Below are positions 16,678-27,514 of a stretch of DNA of 64,000 bases, piece after piece (position 1 is the first letter of the stretch; the number at the start of each line of letters is the position of its first letter). Under the pieces are notes generated by a model. That model had not been told where the DNA came from. It did not search any database and saw nothing but the letters and a program-made list of their open reading frames with translations. Origin of the DNA: Frondihabitans australicus (GTDB taxonomy: Bacteria; Actinomycetota; Actinomycetes; Actinomycetales; Microbacteriaceae). The position numbers and the translations under genes are program-made. The stretch is taken from positions 2,480,001-2,544,000 of the forward strand of contig NZ_RBKS01000001.1 of the NCBI RefSeq assembly GCF_003634555.1. Direction: 5' to 3'.

Positions 16678-17256
16678 ATGACCGCCACCGAGACGACCCC
16701 CGGCAGGATCGCGCCGACGCTCCGCACGCTCTACTTCGCCCGCTTCGCCTTCGCCCTCGTGTGGGCGGGGGTGCTGCTGATCAGCGGTGCGGGCGCCGGC
16801 GGGGACATCGGCGGGGTCGGTGTCGCGCTGCTCCTGCTGTACCCGCTCGTCGATCTCGCCGCGGCCGTCATCGACCGGCGCGCGTCGCACGGGCAGGGGT
16901 CGGCGGCGTTGCTGATCGTCAACATGGCGCTGAGCGCGCTGGCCGTGATCGGGCTCGCCGTCGCTCTCGCCGCGGGCGCGGGCACCGGCGCCGTACTCGG
17001 AATCTGGGGCGGGTGGGCGATCACCGCAGGAGCCGTGCAGCTCGCGGTCGGCATCGCCCGACGCGGGTACGCCGGGCACTGGCCGATGATCCTCTCGGGC
17101 GGCATCTCGGTGCTCGCCGGCGCGGGCTTCGTCGCGCAGTCGATGGGCATGGCCGCGATGCTCTCGGGGATCGCGGGATACGCCACCCTCGGCGGCGTGT
17201 TCTTCCTCGTGTCGGCGATCCGGCTGCAGCTGTCGCTGCGTCGCGCCGCCGCCTGA
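16678..17256 (+). CDS. DUF308/HdeD-like membrane protein
   Basis: A 192-residue protein with about six predicted membrane helices in short hydrophobic pairs (LYFARFAFALVWAGVLLI, AVIGLAVALAAGAGTGAVLGIW, YATLGGVFFLVSAI). The arrangement resembles HdeD/DUF308 proteins, which are linked to acid or envelope stress in enterobacteria. Expression is probably controlled by the divergent TetR through the 22-bp palindrome. A family-A palindrome follows 12 bp after the stop. Confidence 0.75.
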   Translation: MTATETTPGRIAPTLRTLYFARFAFALVWAGVLLISGAGAGGDIGGVGVALLLLYPLVDLAAAVIDRRASHGQGSAALLIVNMALSALAVIGLAVALAAGAGTGAVLGIWGGWAITAGAVQLAVGIARRGYAGHWPMILSGGISVLAGAGFVAQSMGMAAMLSGIAGYATLGGVFFLVSAIRLQLSLRRAAA

Positions 17257-17268
17257 CCCCTCCCCTGT

Positions 17269-17326
17269 GCGACAAAACGCGACACCTGCGACGCGCACTC
17301 GCGTCGCAGGTGTCGCGTTTTGTCGC
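17269..17326. repeat. 58-bp palindrome, family A copy 2 (likely bidirectional terminator)
   Basis: Two perfectly complementary 26-bp arms (17269-17294 and 17301-17326) enclose the loop GCACTC. The arms are the same sequence as copy 1 without its wobble. It lies between convergent genes ending at 17256 (+) and 17360 (-). Confidence 0.92.
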
Positions 17327-17359
17327 GCTGGGGGCGGCAGCCGGGTGCGCCGGGCGGAG

Positions 17360-18154
17360 CTAGCGACCGAGGTCACGGCGCAGGAGCCGCACCACGCCGA
17401 TCGCGAGCAGCACGACGGCGAAGAGGGCGAGCCCCCACGCCCCCATGCCGACGGCTCCCGTCGCGAGCGGCTCGCCGCCGTAGGCCCAGTGGTACGGCGA
17501 GAAGCGGTACACCCACGCGACGCCCGACGAGTCGTTGCCGATCCCGTTGAGGGCGTAGCCGCCGGCCGCGACGATCGCGCCCGCGGCGAGCGCGACACCG
17601 GAGCGCCCGGTCACGCAGCCGGCGGCGAAGGCCGCCGCGCCCGACGCGAGGGCTAGGAGCCCGAAGAGCGCAGCGGTCAGGACGAGTCGCCCGCCGTCGA
17701 TCCCGAGGCCGGCCGGCCCGGTGAACGCGAGCACCACGACGTAGGCCACCACGGCCAGGGCCGCGATGCGCGTGACGAGCACGAGCGCCCGGGCGACGCC
17801 GAGCGACAGCCGCGACACGTCGTGGGCGGCGACGAGCTCGAGCCAGCCCGACTCCTCTTCGCGGGCGATCAGCCCGGCTCCCCAGGTAATGGCGGCTACG
17901 GCCGAGAGAGCGAAGCCGAGCAGCCCGAAGTACGTCGACTCGGTGTAGCCGGCGCCGGTGCTGATGGAGGTGTAGTTGATCGCCTTGATCAGCGCCGGCG
18001 GCAGCGATTTCAGCAGGCTCTGGATCTGCGACGACCCGCCGAACGACGAGTAGATGGGCAGGTAGAGGAAGGCGGGGGCGGCGATCACGACGCACCAGAG
18101 CACCAGCCCGCGCAGGCCTCGGCGGAGCTCCTGCGCCCACAGCACGCCGATCAT
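17360..18154 (-). CDS. ABC-2 type transporter permease
   Basis: A 264-residue integral membrane protein with six predicted helices and a large second loop, as in ABC-2 permeases of drug or antibiotic exporters. The cytosolic loop ending GLIAREEESGWLELVAAHDVSR carries the expected coupling helix. It starts with an ATG overlapping the ATPase stop by 4 bases. It would form the channel of the exporter together with the ATPase encoded just upstream. Confidence 0.87.
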   Translation of the reverse strand: MIGVLWAQELRRGLRGLVLWCVVIAAPAFLYLPIYSSFGGSSQIQSLLKSLPPALIKAINYTSISTGAGYTESTYFGLLGFALSAVAAITWGAGLIAREEESGWLELVAAHDVSRLSLGVARALVLVTRIAALAVVAYVVVLAFTGPAGLGIDGGRLVLTAALFGLLALASGAAAFAAGCVTGRSGVALAAGAIVAAGGYALNGIGNDSSGVAWVYRFSPYHWAYGGEPLATGAVGMGAWGLALFAVVLLAIGVVRLLRRDLGR

Positions 18155-19101
18155 GAGGCGGCCTCGGGGCGCGCGTACCGGCCGAGGACCACGCTCTGCA
18201 GGTCGGGTTCCTCGACGACGAGGTCGACGAGCGGCAGGGCCGACGCGGCGCGGACGAGGTCGGCGACGGGGCCCGCGAGCACTCCGTCGATCGCGGTCGA
18301 GCCGTCGGCCGATGACACCTTCGCGTCGGGGGCGAGGAGGGCGAGCAGGGGCGCCAGGGTGTCGGTGCGGGTGGTGTCGGCCTGCTCCTGCACCACCACC
18401 CGGACTCGCCGGGGAGCCGAGTCTCGCAGCGCGGCCACGGAGGAGTCGGCGGCGATGCGCCCGGAGCGCAGCAGGACGACCCGGTCGGCGCCGCGCTCGA
18501 TCTCGGAGATGTCGTGCGACGACAGCAGCACCGTGCGGCCTCGGTCGCGGGCCTCGCGCACGACGTCGAGGAACGTCTGCTGCACCACCGGGTCGAGGCC
18601 GCTCGTCGGCTCGTCGAGCACGAGGAGCGCCGGGTCGTGGGCGAACGCCTGGATCAGCCCGATCTTCTGCCGGTTGCCCTTCGACAGGTCGCCGACGCGG
18701 CGGCCGAGGTCGATCTCGAGGCGGTCGGCGAGAGCCCCGAGCCGGGTGGCGCGTGTCGCGACGGCGCCGCCTGAGAGCGCGTCGAGGTCGTGCAGGATCG
18801 CGCGTCCGCGCCGCTGCGGGTCGAGCCTCAGGTCGCCGGGCAGGTAGCCGATCTGCCGGCGGAGATGCGCCCCGTCTCCGCGGACCTCGCCCCCGAACCG
18901 CACCGCACCCCGGTCGGGTCGCATGACCTCGAGCAGGATCCGCAGGAGCGTCGTCTTCCCCGCGCCGTTCGGCCCGATCAGCCCCACGACCTCCCCCGCG
19001 CCCACGTCGAACGACACTCCGTCGAGCGCGTGGACCCGCCCGAACGCCTTGCTCACGTCGGCCACCTCGACGGCCGTCGACGCTGTCGCGCCCTCGCTCA
19101 T
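18151..19101 (-). CDS. ABC transporter ATP-binding protein (drug/antibiotic exporter type)
   Basis: A 316-residue ATPase with Walker [10 protein letters not shown] (about 42-50), Q-loop [10 protein letters not shown], a signature variant LSKGNRQKI in place of LSGGQ, Walker [13 protein letters not shown] and the switch His in LLSSHDISE. The C-terminal 85 residues resemble the DUF4162 domain of CcmA/DrrA-like exporters. It is coupled to the permease gene by a 4-base overlap; the pair probably exports a hydrophobic compound. Confidence 0.93.
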   Translation of the reverse strand: MSEGATASTAVEVADVSKAFGRVHALDGVSFDVGAGEVVGLIGPNGAGKTTLLRILLEVMRPDRGAVRFGGEVRGDGAHLRRQIGYLPGDLRLDPQRRGRAILHDLDALSGGAVATRATRLGALADRLEIDLGRRVGDLSKGNRQKIGLIQAFAHDPALLVLDEPTSGLDPVVQQTFLDVVREARDRGRTVLLSSHDISEIERGADRVVLLRSGRIAADSSVAALRDSAPRRVRVVVQEQADTTRTDTLAPLLALLAPDAKVSSADGSTAIDGVLAGPVADLVRAASALPLVDLVVEEPDLQSVVLGRYARPEAAS

Positions 19102-19175
19102 GCCGCCGACGCTACTCCCGCGGCGACGGGATCCACTTCGTGGACCGCGCGCAGCTCAGCTCTTCCGCTTTCGTC

Positions 19176-19191
19176 AAGAATTCGCGTTCTT
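19176..19191. promoter_or_regulatory. Short palindrome upstream of PEP-synthase-like gene
   Basis: AAGAATTCGCGTTCTT has 5-base arms around TTCGCG and lies about 75 bp upstream of the start at 19267. It is a candidate operator or hairpin in an otherwise non-coding 165-bp interval. Confidence 0.3.
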
Positions 19192-19266
19192 TCACGCAAA
19201 AGTCAGGCCACAAGCACGCCAGGAGCCCCGAGACTCAATGAATTCCGTGATCTTGACAGGAGTTCG

Positions 19267-21675
<2,409 letters not shown>

Positions 21676-21723
21676 CCTCCGCTCCCCCGGCCCACGTCGC
21701 CCCGCCACGCCACGCCCCGCCCC

Positions 21724-21781
21724 GCGACAAAACGCGACACCTGCGACGCTTCGGTACGTCGCAGGTGTCGCGTTTTGTCGC
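21724..21781. repeat. 58-bp palindrome, family A copy 3
   Basis: Perfect 25-bp arms (21724-21748 and 21757-21781) surround an 8-base loop CTTCGGTA. It follows the PEP-synthase-like gene by 48 bp and precedes a plus-strand gene at 21888, so unlike copies 1 and 2 it does not separate convergent genes. Confidence 0.92.
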
Positions 21782-21862
21782 TCGAGGCAGCGGGTGAGAG
21801 GCACCAGTAACCCCCGGGCGAGGGCACTAGTGACCAACCCCGATTGCGGGTCGCGGCCAAAC

Positions 21863-21878
21863 CGTACTGACGAGTACG
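21863..21878. promoter_or_regulatory. Palindrome immediately upstream of FtsK-gamma-like gene
   Basis: CGTACTGACGAGTACG has perfect 6-bp arms and a 4-base centre, ending 9 bp before the ATG at 21888. Its position overlaps where a promoter -10 or ribosome site would be, which fits autoregulation by the small winged-helix product. Confidence 0.45.
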
Positions 21879-21887
21879 CTCGCGGCC

Positions 21888-22223
21888 ATGGGGATCACCT
21901 TCGACCTGGGAATCCAGAGACGTCGAGAACGGCGAGGCAGCCGTCAGCACGCCGCCGCGCTCGCGGACGCCGAAGCACGAGCGAAAGCCGAACTCGAGCA
22001 CATCATCGCGGCCGCGCGCCTGGTCGTGTCGACGCGCTTCGCCTCGGCGACGCTGCTCGTCTCGCGCCTGGGCGTCACCGAGGAGGTCGCCGGCCGGATC
22101 CTGCACCGCCTCGAGCACTGCGAGGTCATCGCCCCGGCGCAGGCCGGTCGCGACGTGCAGACGGTGCTCACGACGCCGGCGCAGCTGCCCGGGGTCATCC
22201 GCGAGTTCCAGGTGCGTGGCTGA
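21888..22223 (+). CDS. Stand-alone FtsK-gamma-like winged-helix protein
   Basis: A 111-residue protein. Residues about 1-37 form a basic, alanine-rich helix; residues about 40-101 (ARLVVSTRFASATLLVSRLG, then AGRILHRLEHCEVIAP) follow the pattern of the FtsK gamma domain, which binds KOPS DNA in chromosome translocases. No ATPase domain is attached. It overlaps the next gene by 8 bases. It may be a small DNA-binding regulator or nucleoid protein; the FtsK relation is by pattern recognition only. Confidence 0.6.
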   Translation: MGITFDLGIQRRRERRGSRQHAAALADAEARAKAELEHIIAAARLVVSTRFASATLLVSRLGVTEEVAGRILHRLEHCEVIAPAQAGRDVQTVLTTPAQLPGVIREFQVRG

Positions 22224-22935
22224 CACCCCGGTCGCAGGAGCCGGGCCACTCACCTTCGTGGCCCTGCTGTTCCCCCGGGTCACGCAGCTCGACCTCACCG
22301 GGCCCGTGCAGTTCCTGTCGCGACTGCCCGGCGCCACGGTCCACCTCGCCTGGCACGACGTCGCGCCAGTGCCGACTGACTCCGGCTTCTCGATCGTGCC
22401 CACGGTCTCGTTCGACGAGGCGCCGCAGGCCGACGTGCTCCTCGTGCCCGGAGGGGACGGCGCGTTCGAGCTGATGGACGATCAGGCGGCGCTCGACTTC
22501 GTCCGCCGTCAGGCCGAGGGCGCGTCGTACGTGACGAGCGTCTGCACGGGCGCGTTCGTGCTGGGTGCCGCGGGCCTTCTCGACGGGGTGCGCGCGACGA
22601 CTCACTGGGCCTCGCGCGCGATGCTCGCGGACCTCGGCGCGATCCCGACCGAGGGCCGCACCGTCCGCGACGGCCGCGTCATCACCGGCGGCGGCGTCAC
22701 CAGCGGAATCGATTTCGCCCTCACGGTCGCGGCGGAGCTCTATGGCGACGACGAGGCACGCCGCGTGCAGCTGCAGATGGAGTACGCGCCCGAGCCCCCG
22801 TTCGACGCCGGTTCGCCGACCCGACCCGAGGCCGACCAGGATCGCGTGCGGCGGATGCTCGAGACGAACCGCGAGCGCCGGGGCCCCGCCGTGGCGCGTG
22901 CCGCCGCGCGGCTGCGGGAGGCCGGGCGGCCGTAG
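22216..22935 (+). CDS. DJ-1/PfpI-family protein, isonitrile-hydratase-like
   Basis: A 239-residue protein of the DJ-1/PfpI (class I glutamine amidotransferase-like) fold. The nucleophile is C110 at the elbow SVCTGAFVLGAAGLL, followed by ATTHW and ITGGGVTSGIDFAL, the signature of the isonitrile hydratase/ThiJ branch that converts isonitriles to N-substituted formamides. No AraC helix-turn-helix follows, so it is an enzyme rather than a regulator. The GTG start overlaps the upstream winged-helix gene. Substrate not proven. Confidence 0.83.
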   Translation: MADTPVAGAGPLTFVALLFPRVTQLDLTGPVQFLSRLPGATVHLAWHDVAPVPTDSGFSIVPTVSFDEAPQADVLLVPGGDGAFELMDDQAALDFVRRQAEGASYVTSVCTGAFVLGAAGLLDGVRATTHWASRAMLADLGAIPTEGRTVRDGRVITGGGVTSGIDFALTVAAELYGDDEARRVQLQMEYAPEPPFDAGSPTRPEADQDRVRRMLETNRERRGPAVARAAARLREAGRP

Positions 22936-22964
22936 CCGGACGGCTGTCGGCCGGATCCTGCGCC

Positions 22965-24005
22965 CTAGTCGCTCACGGCAGGAGCAGGCGGCACGGTCGG
23001 CCGAGGCGCCCGCACGGCCGACGGCGCGCGCTTCGGCCACGCGTAGAGGGCCGCGACGATGCGGGAGCGGCGACGCAGCAGCACCATGACGCCCGGGACG
23101 GCGACGCCCAGCACCATGAGGGCGACGACGAGGACGCTGCCGTTGCGGACGTGCAGTCGGTCGAGCACGTGGACGGCGGCCGTGACGACGATCCAGTGGG
23201 TCGTGTAGTAGACGATCGAGTCGCGGCCGATGGCCGAGAGCCATCCGCCGACGCGCGAACGAGCCACCAGGGATCCGACGGGCTCGGCGAGGATCGCCAC
23301 GCCGACGACGCCGAGGGCCGTGATCAGCGTGTACCGCACGAAGACCTGCGTGCTGTAGACGGCCAGCACCAGCGCTGCGGCGGCCGCGAGCGCCTCGACC
23401 CAGCGGTGACGGACCAGCCGGAGCCAGTCCGGGTAGTGGCGGGTGACGGCGTCGCCGAGGAAGAAGAAGGCGAGGAGGAAGGTCAGCCGGGTCCAGCCGT
23501 CGCCGTCGTGGATGACCGCGCTGGCGGCCAGGAGGAACGGGATGCTGAACGTGCGGATGCGCGCGGGCACGACCAGAGAGATCAGGTAGTACAGCAGCAG
23601 GTAGGCGAGGTACCAGGTGTACGTGCCGTCGTCGGTGACGATCGACCAGATGCGCGAGACGCCGTAATGACCGTGGCCGGCGACCTGGCTGCCGCCGACG
23701 AGGAGGGCGACGATGACCGCCGTCCAGACCACGTAGGGCCAGCCGATGTTGCGGAGCTTGCCGCCGATGTACTCGCGGGTGGGCTTGCCGAGCGAGCGCG
23801 GCAGCAGCATGCCCGAGCAGAACATGAGCGTGGGGATCCGGAACGGCGACGCGGCGTCGTTGAGCGTCGACGCCCAGAGCGGCGCGGCGGTGGGCGTGAC
23901 GGCGAGCGCGATGACGACGTGATAGAAGACGACGAGGAAGACCGCGAAGCCGCGGGTGACGTCGATCCACGCGAGACGCTCGCCGTGGCGGTCGAGGGCG
24001 CTCAC
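22965..24005 (-). CDS. Acyltransferase 3 family membrane protein
   Basis: A 346-residue membrane protein with about ten helices. The N-terminal motif WIDVTRGFAVFLVVFYHV carries the conserved His (H29) of the OafA/NodX/OpgC acyltransferase-3 family, which O-acylates surface polysaccharides, lipids or antibiotics using cytosolic acyl donors. The C-terminus is a short basic, proline-rich cytosolic tail. GTG start at 24005. It stands alone; a 145-bp gap to the TetR gene upstream shows no coding signal. Confidence 0.87.
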   Translation of the reverse strand: MSALDRHGERLAWIDVTRGFAVFLVVFYHVVIALAVTPTAAPLWASTLNDAASPFRIPTLMFCSGMLLPRSLGKPTREYIGGKLRNIGWPYVVWTAVIVALLVGGSQVAGHGHYGVSRIWSIVTDDGTYTWYLAYLLLYYLISLVVPARIRTFSIPFLLAASAVIHDGDGWTRLTFLLAFFFLGDAVTRHYPDWLRLVRHRWVEALAAAAALVLAVYSTQVFVRYTLITALGVVGVAILAEPVGSLVARSRVGGWLSAIGRDSIVYYTTHWIVVTAAVHVLDRLHVRNGSVLVVALMVLGVAVPGVMVLLRRRSRIVAALYAWPKRAPSAVRAPRPTVPPAPAVSD

Positions 24006-24150
24006 GGGCGCACCACGGCATCCGTCGCGGCGTCCGTCGGTTCGGGCCGAACGTAAGCCATGCTCAGGATTGTCGACCCGAGCCGACCCCCTGCGCTAGC
24101 CCCTGCGCACATCGACCCGGCGAATTCTTAGAGATGGACCCGGCGGGCGC

Positions 24151-24747
24151 TCACTCGGCGAATCGACCCACCAGAGCGCCGAGGTAGGCGTCGCCATCGA
24201 GCGCACGCACGTCGTCCAGGCCGAGGGTTCGCTGCAGCAGCACGAACGATAGCAGGGCGCCGAAGAACGACCGGGCGGCGAGGTATCCCGCCGCCGGGTC
24301 GGGGGCGGAGCCACGGCGCGCGAGCTCGGCGCCGAGGGCGGTCGCCGCCCCGTCGACGAAGCGGGCGAAGCGGAGGTCGGGGCCGGACGGGGTGGCCGCT
24401 GCTCCTGCGACCAGAAGCCGGATCAGGTCGAGGTTCGCCTCGACCCGCCCCAGGAACCCTCGGCCGAGGAGGGTCAGCAGCTCGACCGTGTTCGCGCTCG
24501 CGAGCCGGTCGAGCGGCGGCAGATCGGTGAAGACGGCGATCGCGTCGTCGACGACCCGGTCGAGCACAGCCTGCTTGTCGGCGAAGTGGCGATAGAGCAG
24601 GGCGTCGCTGATTCCGGCGGCGCGGGCGATGTCGCGGGTCGTCGTGGCGTGGAACCCTCGGTCGGCGAAGAGCTCGCGGGCCGCGAGGGCGATCTCGGTG
24701 CGGCGGCCGTCGGCGCTCAGCCGTCGGCGCGTCGGCGCGGAGGTCAC
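24151..24747 (-). CDS. TetR-family transcriptional regulator
   Basis: A 198-residue TetR protein with helix-turn-helix TTTRDIARAAGISDALLYRHF near 37-57. The GTG start at 24747 overlaps the stop of the preceding membrane protein gene (GTGA), so the two are one operon. The longer open frame up to 25146 is not coding. The operator is likely the pseudo-palindrome at 25132-25149 upstream of the operon. Confidence 0.88.
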   Translation of the reverse strand: MTSAPTRRRLSADGRRTEIALAARELFADRGFHATTTRDIARAAGISDALLYRHFADKQAVLDRVVDDAIAVFTDLPPLDRLASANTVELLTLLGRGFLGRVEANLDLIRLLVAGAAATPSGPDLRFARFVDGAATALGAELARRGSAPDPAAGYLAARSFFGALLSFVLLQRTLGLDDVRALDGDAYLGALVGRFAE

Positions 24748-25121
24748 GCGGCCCGCCCGCGGATCAGGCGCAGGAACCACAGCCCCGACCCCATGTTCGC
24801 GAGCCCCAGCGGAATCCAGTCGAGGCCCGAGGCCGGCGCGAACGGCGACGTGCGATCGAACAGCAGCAGGGCCACCAGGAGCAGCGTGCCCGCCTTCACG
24901 ATGCACGACACCCCCGTCAGCCACCCCGGCCCGACCGACGCCTGCGCAGCCACGACCACGATGGCGGCCCACGCGGCCGCGAGCGAGACGAGCACGGGCG
25001 AGGGCAGCGGGGCCAAGGCGACCGCCATCGACGCCACGCCCGCGACGAGCAGCACCAGACTCGTGAACCGGCGCTGCGGCACCCACGTGGGCGCGAAGGC
25101 GGTGCTCTCGGAGGCGTTCAT
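24744..25121 (-). CDS. Small four-helix membrane protein
   Basis: A 125-residue protein with four predicted membrane helices (FTSLVLLVAGVASMAVALA, VSLAAAWAAIVVVAAQASV, IVKAGTLLLVALLLF and the last around GLANMGSGLWFLRLI). No family is recognised. It is the first gene of a two-gene operon with a TetR repressor, so it is probably induced by the TetR ligand. Confidence 0.7.
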   Translation of the reverse strand: MNASESTAFAPTWVPQRRFTSLVLLVAGVASMAVALAPLPSPVLVSLAAAWAAIVVVAAQASVGPGWLTGVSCIVKAGTLLLVALLLFDRTSPFAPASGLDWIPLGLANMGSGLWFLRLIRGRAA

Positions 25122-25131
25122 GACGACATAG

Positions 25132-25149
25132 TAAGCGTGCGCTCACTTA
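25132..25149. promoter_or_regulatory. Candidate TetR operator
   Basis: TAAGCGTGCGCTCACTTA is an 18-bp pseudo-palindrome (TAAG...CTTA outer arms, GCGC centre) located 10 bp upstream of the membrane protein start. Its size and position fit TetR autoregulation of the two-gene operon. Confidence 0.55.
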
Positions 25150-25167
25150 ACGGCAAGACCCGCGATG

Positions 25168-26778
25168 TCAGCCGTCGAAGGCGTCGAGGAACCGGTTGCG
25201 GAAGGCGCTCATCCGCCACAGCGGTGCGTCGGGAGACGGCAGCATGCCCGGCTGCCAGTGCCACGCCGAGATGGCGTGGAAGACCGACGGATCCTTCGAG
25301 ATGATGCTGATCGGCACGACGTGGTTCGACGAGTGGCCGCTCACCTCGGCGTTCGGCTGGTGGTCGCCGAGCACCACCAGGGCGAGGTTGGGATCGGTCG
25401 ACCGGTGCACGAACTGAAACAGCGAGGAGAGCGTGTACTGCACCGACTGGCCGTAGAGCTGCTGCACGTGCTGCGGGCTCTGCCACACGACGCTCGGCGG
25501 CAGACCCTCGCCGGGCTGCACGTCGTAGATCGAGCCGTCTCCGAGCTCGTTCCACGGCACGAGGTGCGGCAGCGGGGTCCACGGCGTGTGCGACGAGTCG
25601 AAGTCGATCTCGGCGAAGAGCGGCTTGTGTGCCGGCCGCAGCTCGTGTTGGTCGAACCAGTTCCAGGTGTACTGGTCGGGGATCCTGGCGTAGCTGAACC
25701 GCGGCCCGGCATACCCGACGTTCTGCGAGTTGAGCTGGGTGTCGTAGTGGTAGAACGACGAGCCGACCGGCCAGGGCGCGGCGTCCGACGGCACGTCGCT
25801 CACTGTGCGCCAGCCCGCTCGGCCGAACGCGTCGCTGAGCGTGAAGCGCGATCCCGAGGTGACCTCGTCGTAGCGCTGCTGCGAGTCGATCCACTGACCC
25901 GTCTGCAGCGTCGAGTGCGCCAGCCAGCTCACGCCGCCGTAGGTCGGCGAGTCGAGCCAGGCGCTCTGGTCGGAGTAGCCGTCGGCCGCGAGCTGCTTCT
26001 CGCCCGCCTTCAGCACCGAGTCGACGCCCTTCGAGAACGACGTGCCCTGCACGGCGACCTGCCCGTAGCTCTCGATGAAGGCGACGATGACGTCCTTGCC
26101 CCGGAGGCCCGTCAGCAGCTGCGAGGTCGGGGTGTCGGCGTAGCTGTCCGAGGCGCCGGACGCCTGGAACTCGGCCTGGCTCCGCTCGGTCGCCGCCGCC
26201 TGGTCGGAGCGCGACACGACCGTGTCGACGGAGTCGGCCGCGGCGACGGGCAGACCGGGCACGACCTGAGCGCCGACGAGGGCCACGATCGCCCACACCG
26301 CGGCGAGCGACGAGGTGCCGATCAACACGGCGCCCTGGCGGACCAGGCGGAGCACGCGGCCGAGACGCAGGAGCGACAGGGTCACCGCGACGACGGCGGC
26401 GGCGGACGCCGCGAGCAGGGCGGCGAGCACCCCGATCGCGGCTGCTGATCCTGCGGAGTCGCGCAGCACCCCGAAGCCGTCGGCCAGCTCGGGCCACCCG
26501 GTGATCACGTTGAAGCGTGCCCCGACCTCCTCGCGGAAGCCCCGGTCGAGCGCGGCGCTCAGCAGGGTCAGCAGCAGCAGGAGCCCGGCGATCGCCGCCA
26601 CGACCGCCCGAACCCGGCGCCACGGCAGAGCCGTCACGACCACCGTCGCGAGCGCCCCGTCGAGCGGGAGGCGCAGGAGCGCCAGGGGTGTGCCGTCGGC
26701 GATGACGCCGGCGCCGGTGGACGCGCCGAATACCACGACGGCCGCCAGCGTGGTCGCGATGACCGCTCTCGTTCTCAT
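25168..26778 (-). CDS. Membrane-anchored sulfatase/phosphoglycerol-transferase-fold protein
   Basis: A 536-residue protein. Residues 1 to about 190 hold four or five membrane helices; the rest is an extracytoplasmic alkaline-phosphatase/sulfatase-like domain. Visible marks are VIVAFIESYGQ (metal site with Glu-Ser), SWLAHSTLQTG with the candidate nucleophile Thr, FAEIDFDSSHTPW, and LVVLGDHQPN (metal-binding Asp-His). This is the layout of LtaS-like and EptA-like enzymes that move phospho-groups on lipids. AAGGAG precedes ATG 26778. It starts 10 bp after the RibD-like gene and is the last gene of the seven-gene operon, so it may modify the lipid product of that pathway at the cell surface. Confidence 0.82.
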   Translation of the reverse strand: MRTRAVIATTLAAVVVFGASTGAGVIADGTPLALLRLPLDGALATVVVTALPWRRVRAVVAAIAGLLLLLTLLSAALDRGFREEVGARFNVITGWPELADGFGVLRDSAGSAAAIGVLAALLAASAAAVVAVTLSLLRLGRVLRLVRQGAVLIGTSSLAAVWAIVALVGAQVVPGLPVAAADSVDTVVSRSDQAAATERSQAEFQASGASDSYADTPTSQLLTGLRGKDVIVAFIESYGQVAVQGTSFSKGVDSVLKAGEKQLAADGYSDQSAWLDSPTYGGVSWLAHSTLQTGQWIDSQQRYDEVTSGSRFTLSDAFGRAGWRTVSDVPSDAAPWPVGSSFYHYDTQLNSQNVGYAGPRFSYARIPDQYTWNWFDQHELRPAHKPLFAEIDFDSSHTPWTPLPHLVPWNELGDGSIYDVQPGEGLPPSVVWQSPQHVQQLYGQSVQYTLSSLFQFVHRSTDPNLALVVLGDHQPNAEVSGHSSNHVVPISIISKDPSVFHAISAWHWQPGMLPSPDAPLWRMSAFRNRFLDAFDG

Positions 26779-26788
26779 TCGTTCTCCT

Positions 26789-27514
26789 TCACGATCGGTG
26801 CTGTGCGGCGGCGGCCATCGGCTTCGGGCGAATGTCAGCTCGGGCCGACAGGGCGTAGCGCAGCAGCACCACGTCGCCGATCGGCGTCGAGTCGATCGGC
26901 GTCGCGCGGCCGGGGTCTCCCCACGGCGCCGGCCCGGGGCCGAGGAATCGGGGGGCTGCGGGGTCGCCGACGAAGATCGGCGCGACCGCCAGATGGAGCT
27001 CGTCGGCGACGCCGCCGGCGAGGAACTGCCGCAACGTCGTGCCGCCGCCCTCGACCATGAGGCGCTCGACTCCGCGATCGGCGAGGTCCGCCGCCAGCGC
27101 CCGAGGCGCGACCGTACGGCCGAGTCCGACGACGGCGGCGCGACGGCCGAGGAGGCGGCGGATGCGCGACGTCTCGGATCCTGGGCAGTAGACCAGCTTC
27201 CGCGCACCGTCGTCGGCGAAGAAGGCGGCGTCGGGATCGAGGTCCCCGCTGCGCGTGACGGTGACCTTGAGCGGCGTGGCCGGGGAGCCCTCGGCGAGGC
27301 GTCGCGCTCGACGGGCCGCGCTCCGGACGAGGAGGCGCGGGTTGTCGAGCCGGACGGTCCTGGCGCCGACGAGGATCGCGTCGCTGGTCGAGCGCACCTC
27401 GTCGACCCGGTCGAGGTCGGCCGCGTTCGAGAGGATCAGGCGGGGCGGCGCGGCGGTGTCGAGGTAGCCGTCGAGCGAGACGGCGCAGCTGAGCACGGTG
27501 TACGGGGTCGTCAC
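26789..27514 (-). CDS. RibD C-terminal/dihydrofolate-reductase-like pyrimidine reductase
   Basis: A 241-residue single-domain homologue of the reductase half of RibD, which reduces 5-amino-6-ribosylamino-pyrimidine phosphate with NADPH in riboflavin synthesis. Recognised by SCAVSLDGYLD at the start, SDAILVGARTVRLDNPRLLVR, and MVEGGGTTLRQFLAGGVADELHL. The deaminase domain of RibD is absent. The GTG start overlaps the upstream membrane-protein stop (GTGA). Because it sits beside a pterin-synthase homologue, it more likely reduces a pathway-specific pyrimidine or pteridine than serves riboflavin supply. Confidence 0.85.
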   Translation of the reverse strand: MTTPYTVLSCAVSLDGYLDTAAPPRLILSNAADLDRVDEVRSTSDAILVGARTVRLDNPRLLVRSAARRARRLAEGSPATPLKVTVTRSGDLDPDAAFFADDGARKLVYCPGSETSRIRRLLGRRAAVVGLGRTVAPRALAADLADRGVERLMVEGGGTTLRQFLAGGVADELHLAVAPIFVGDPAAPRFLGPGPAPWGDPGRATPIDSTPIGDVVLLRYALSARADIRPKPMAAAAQHRS

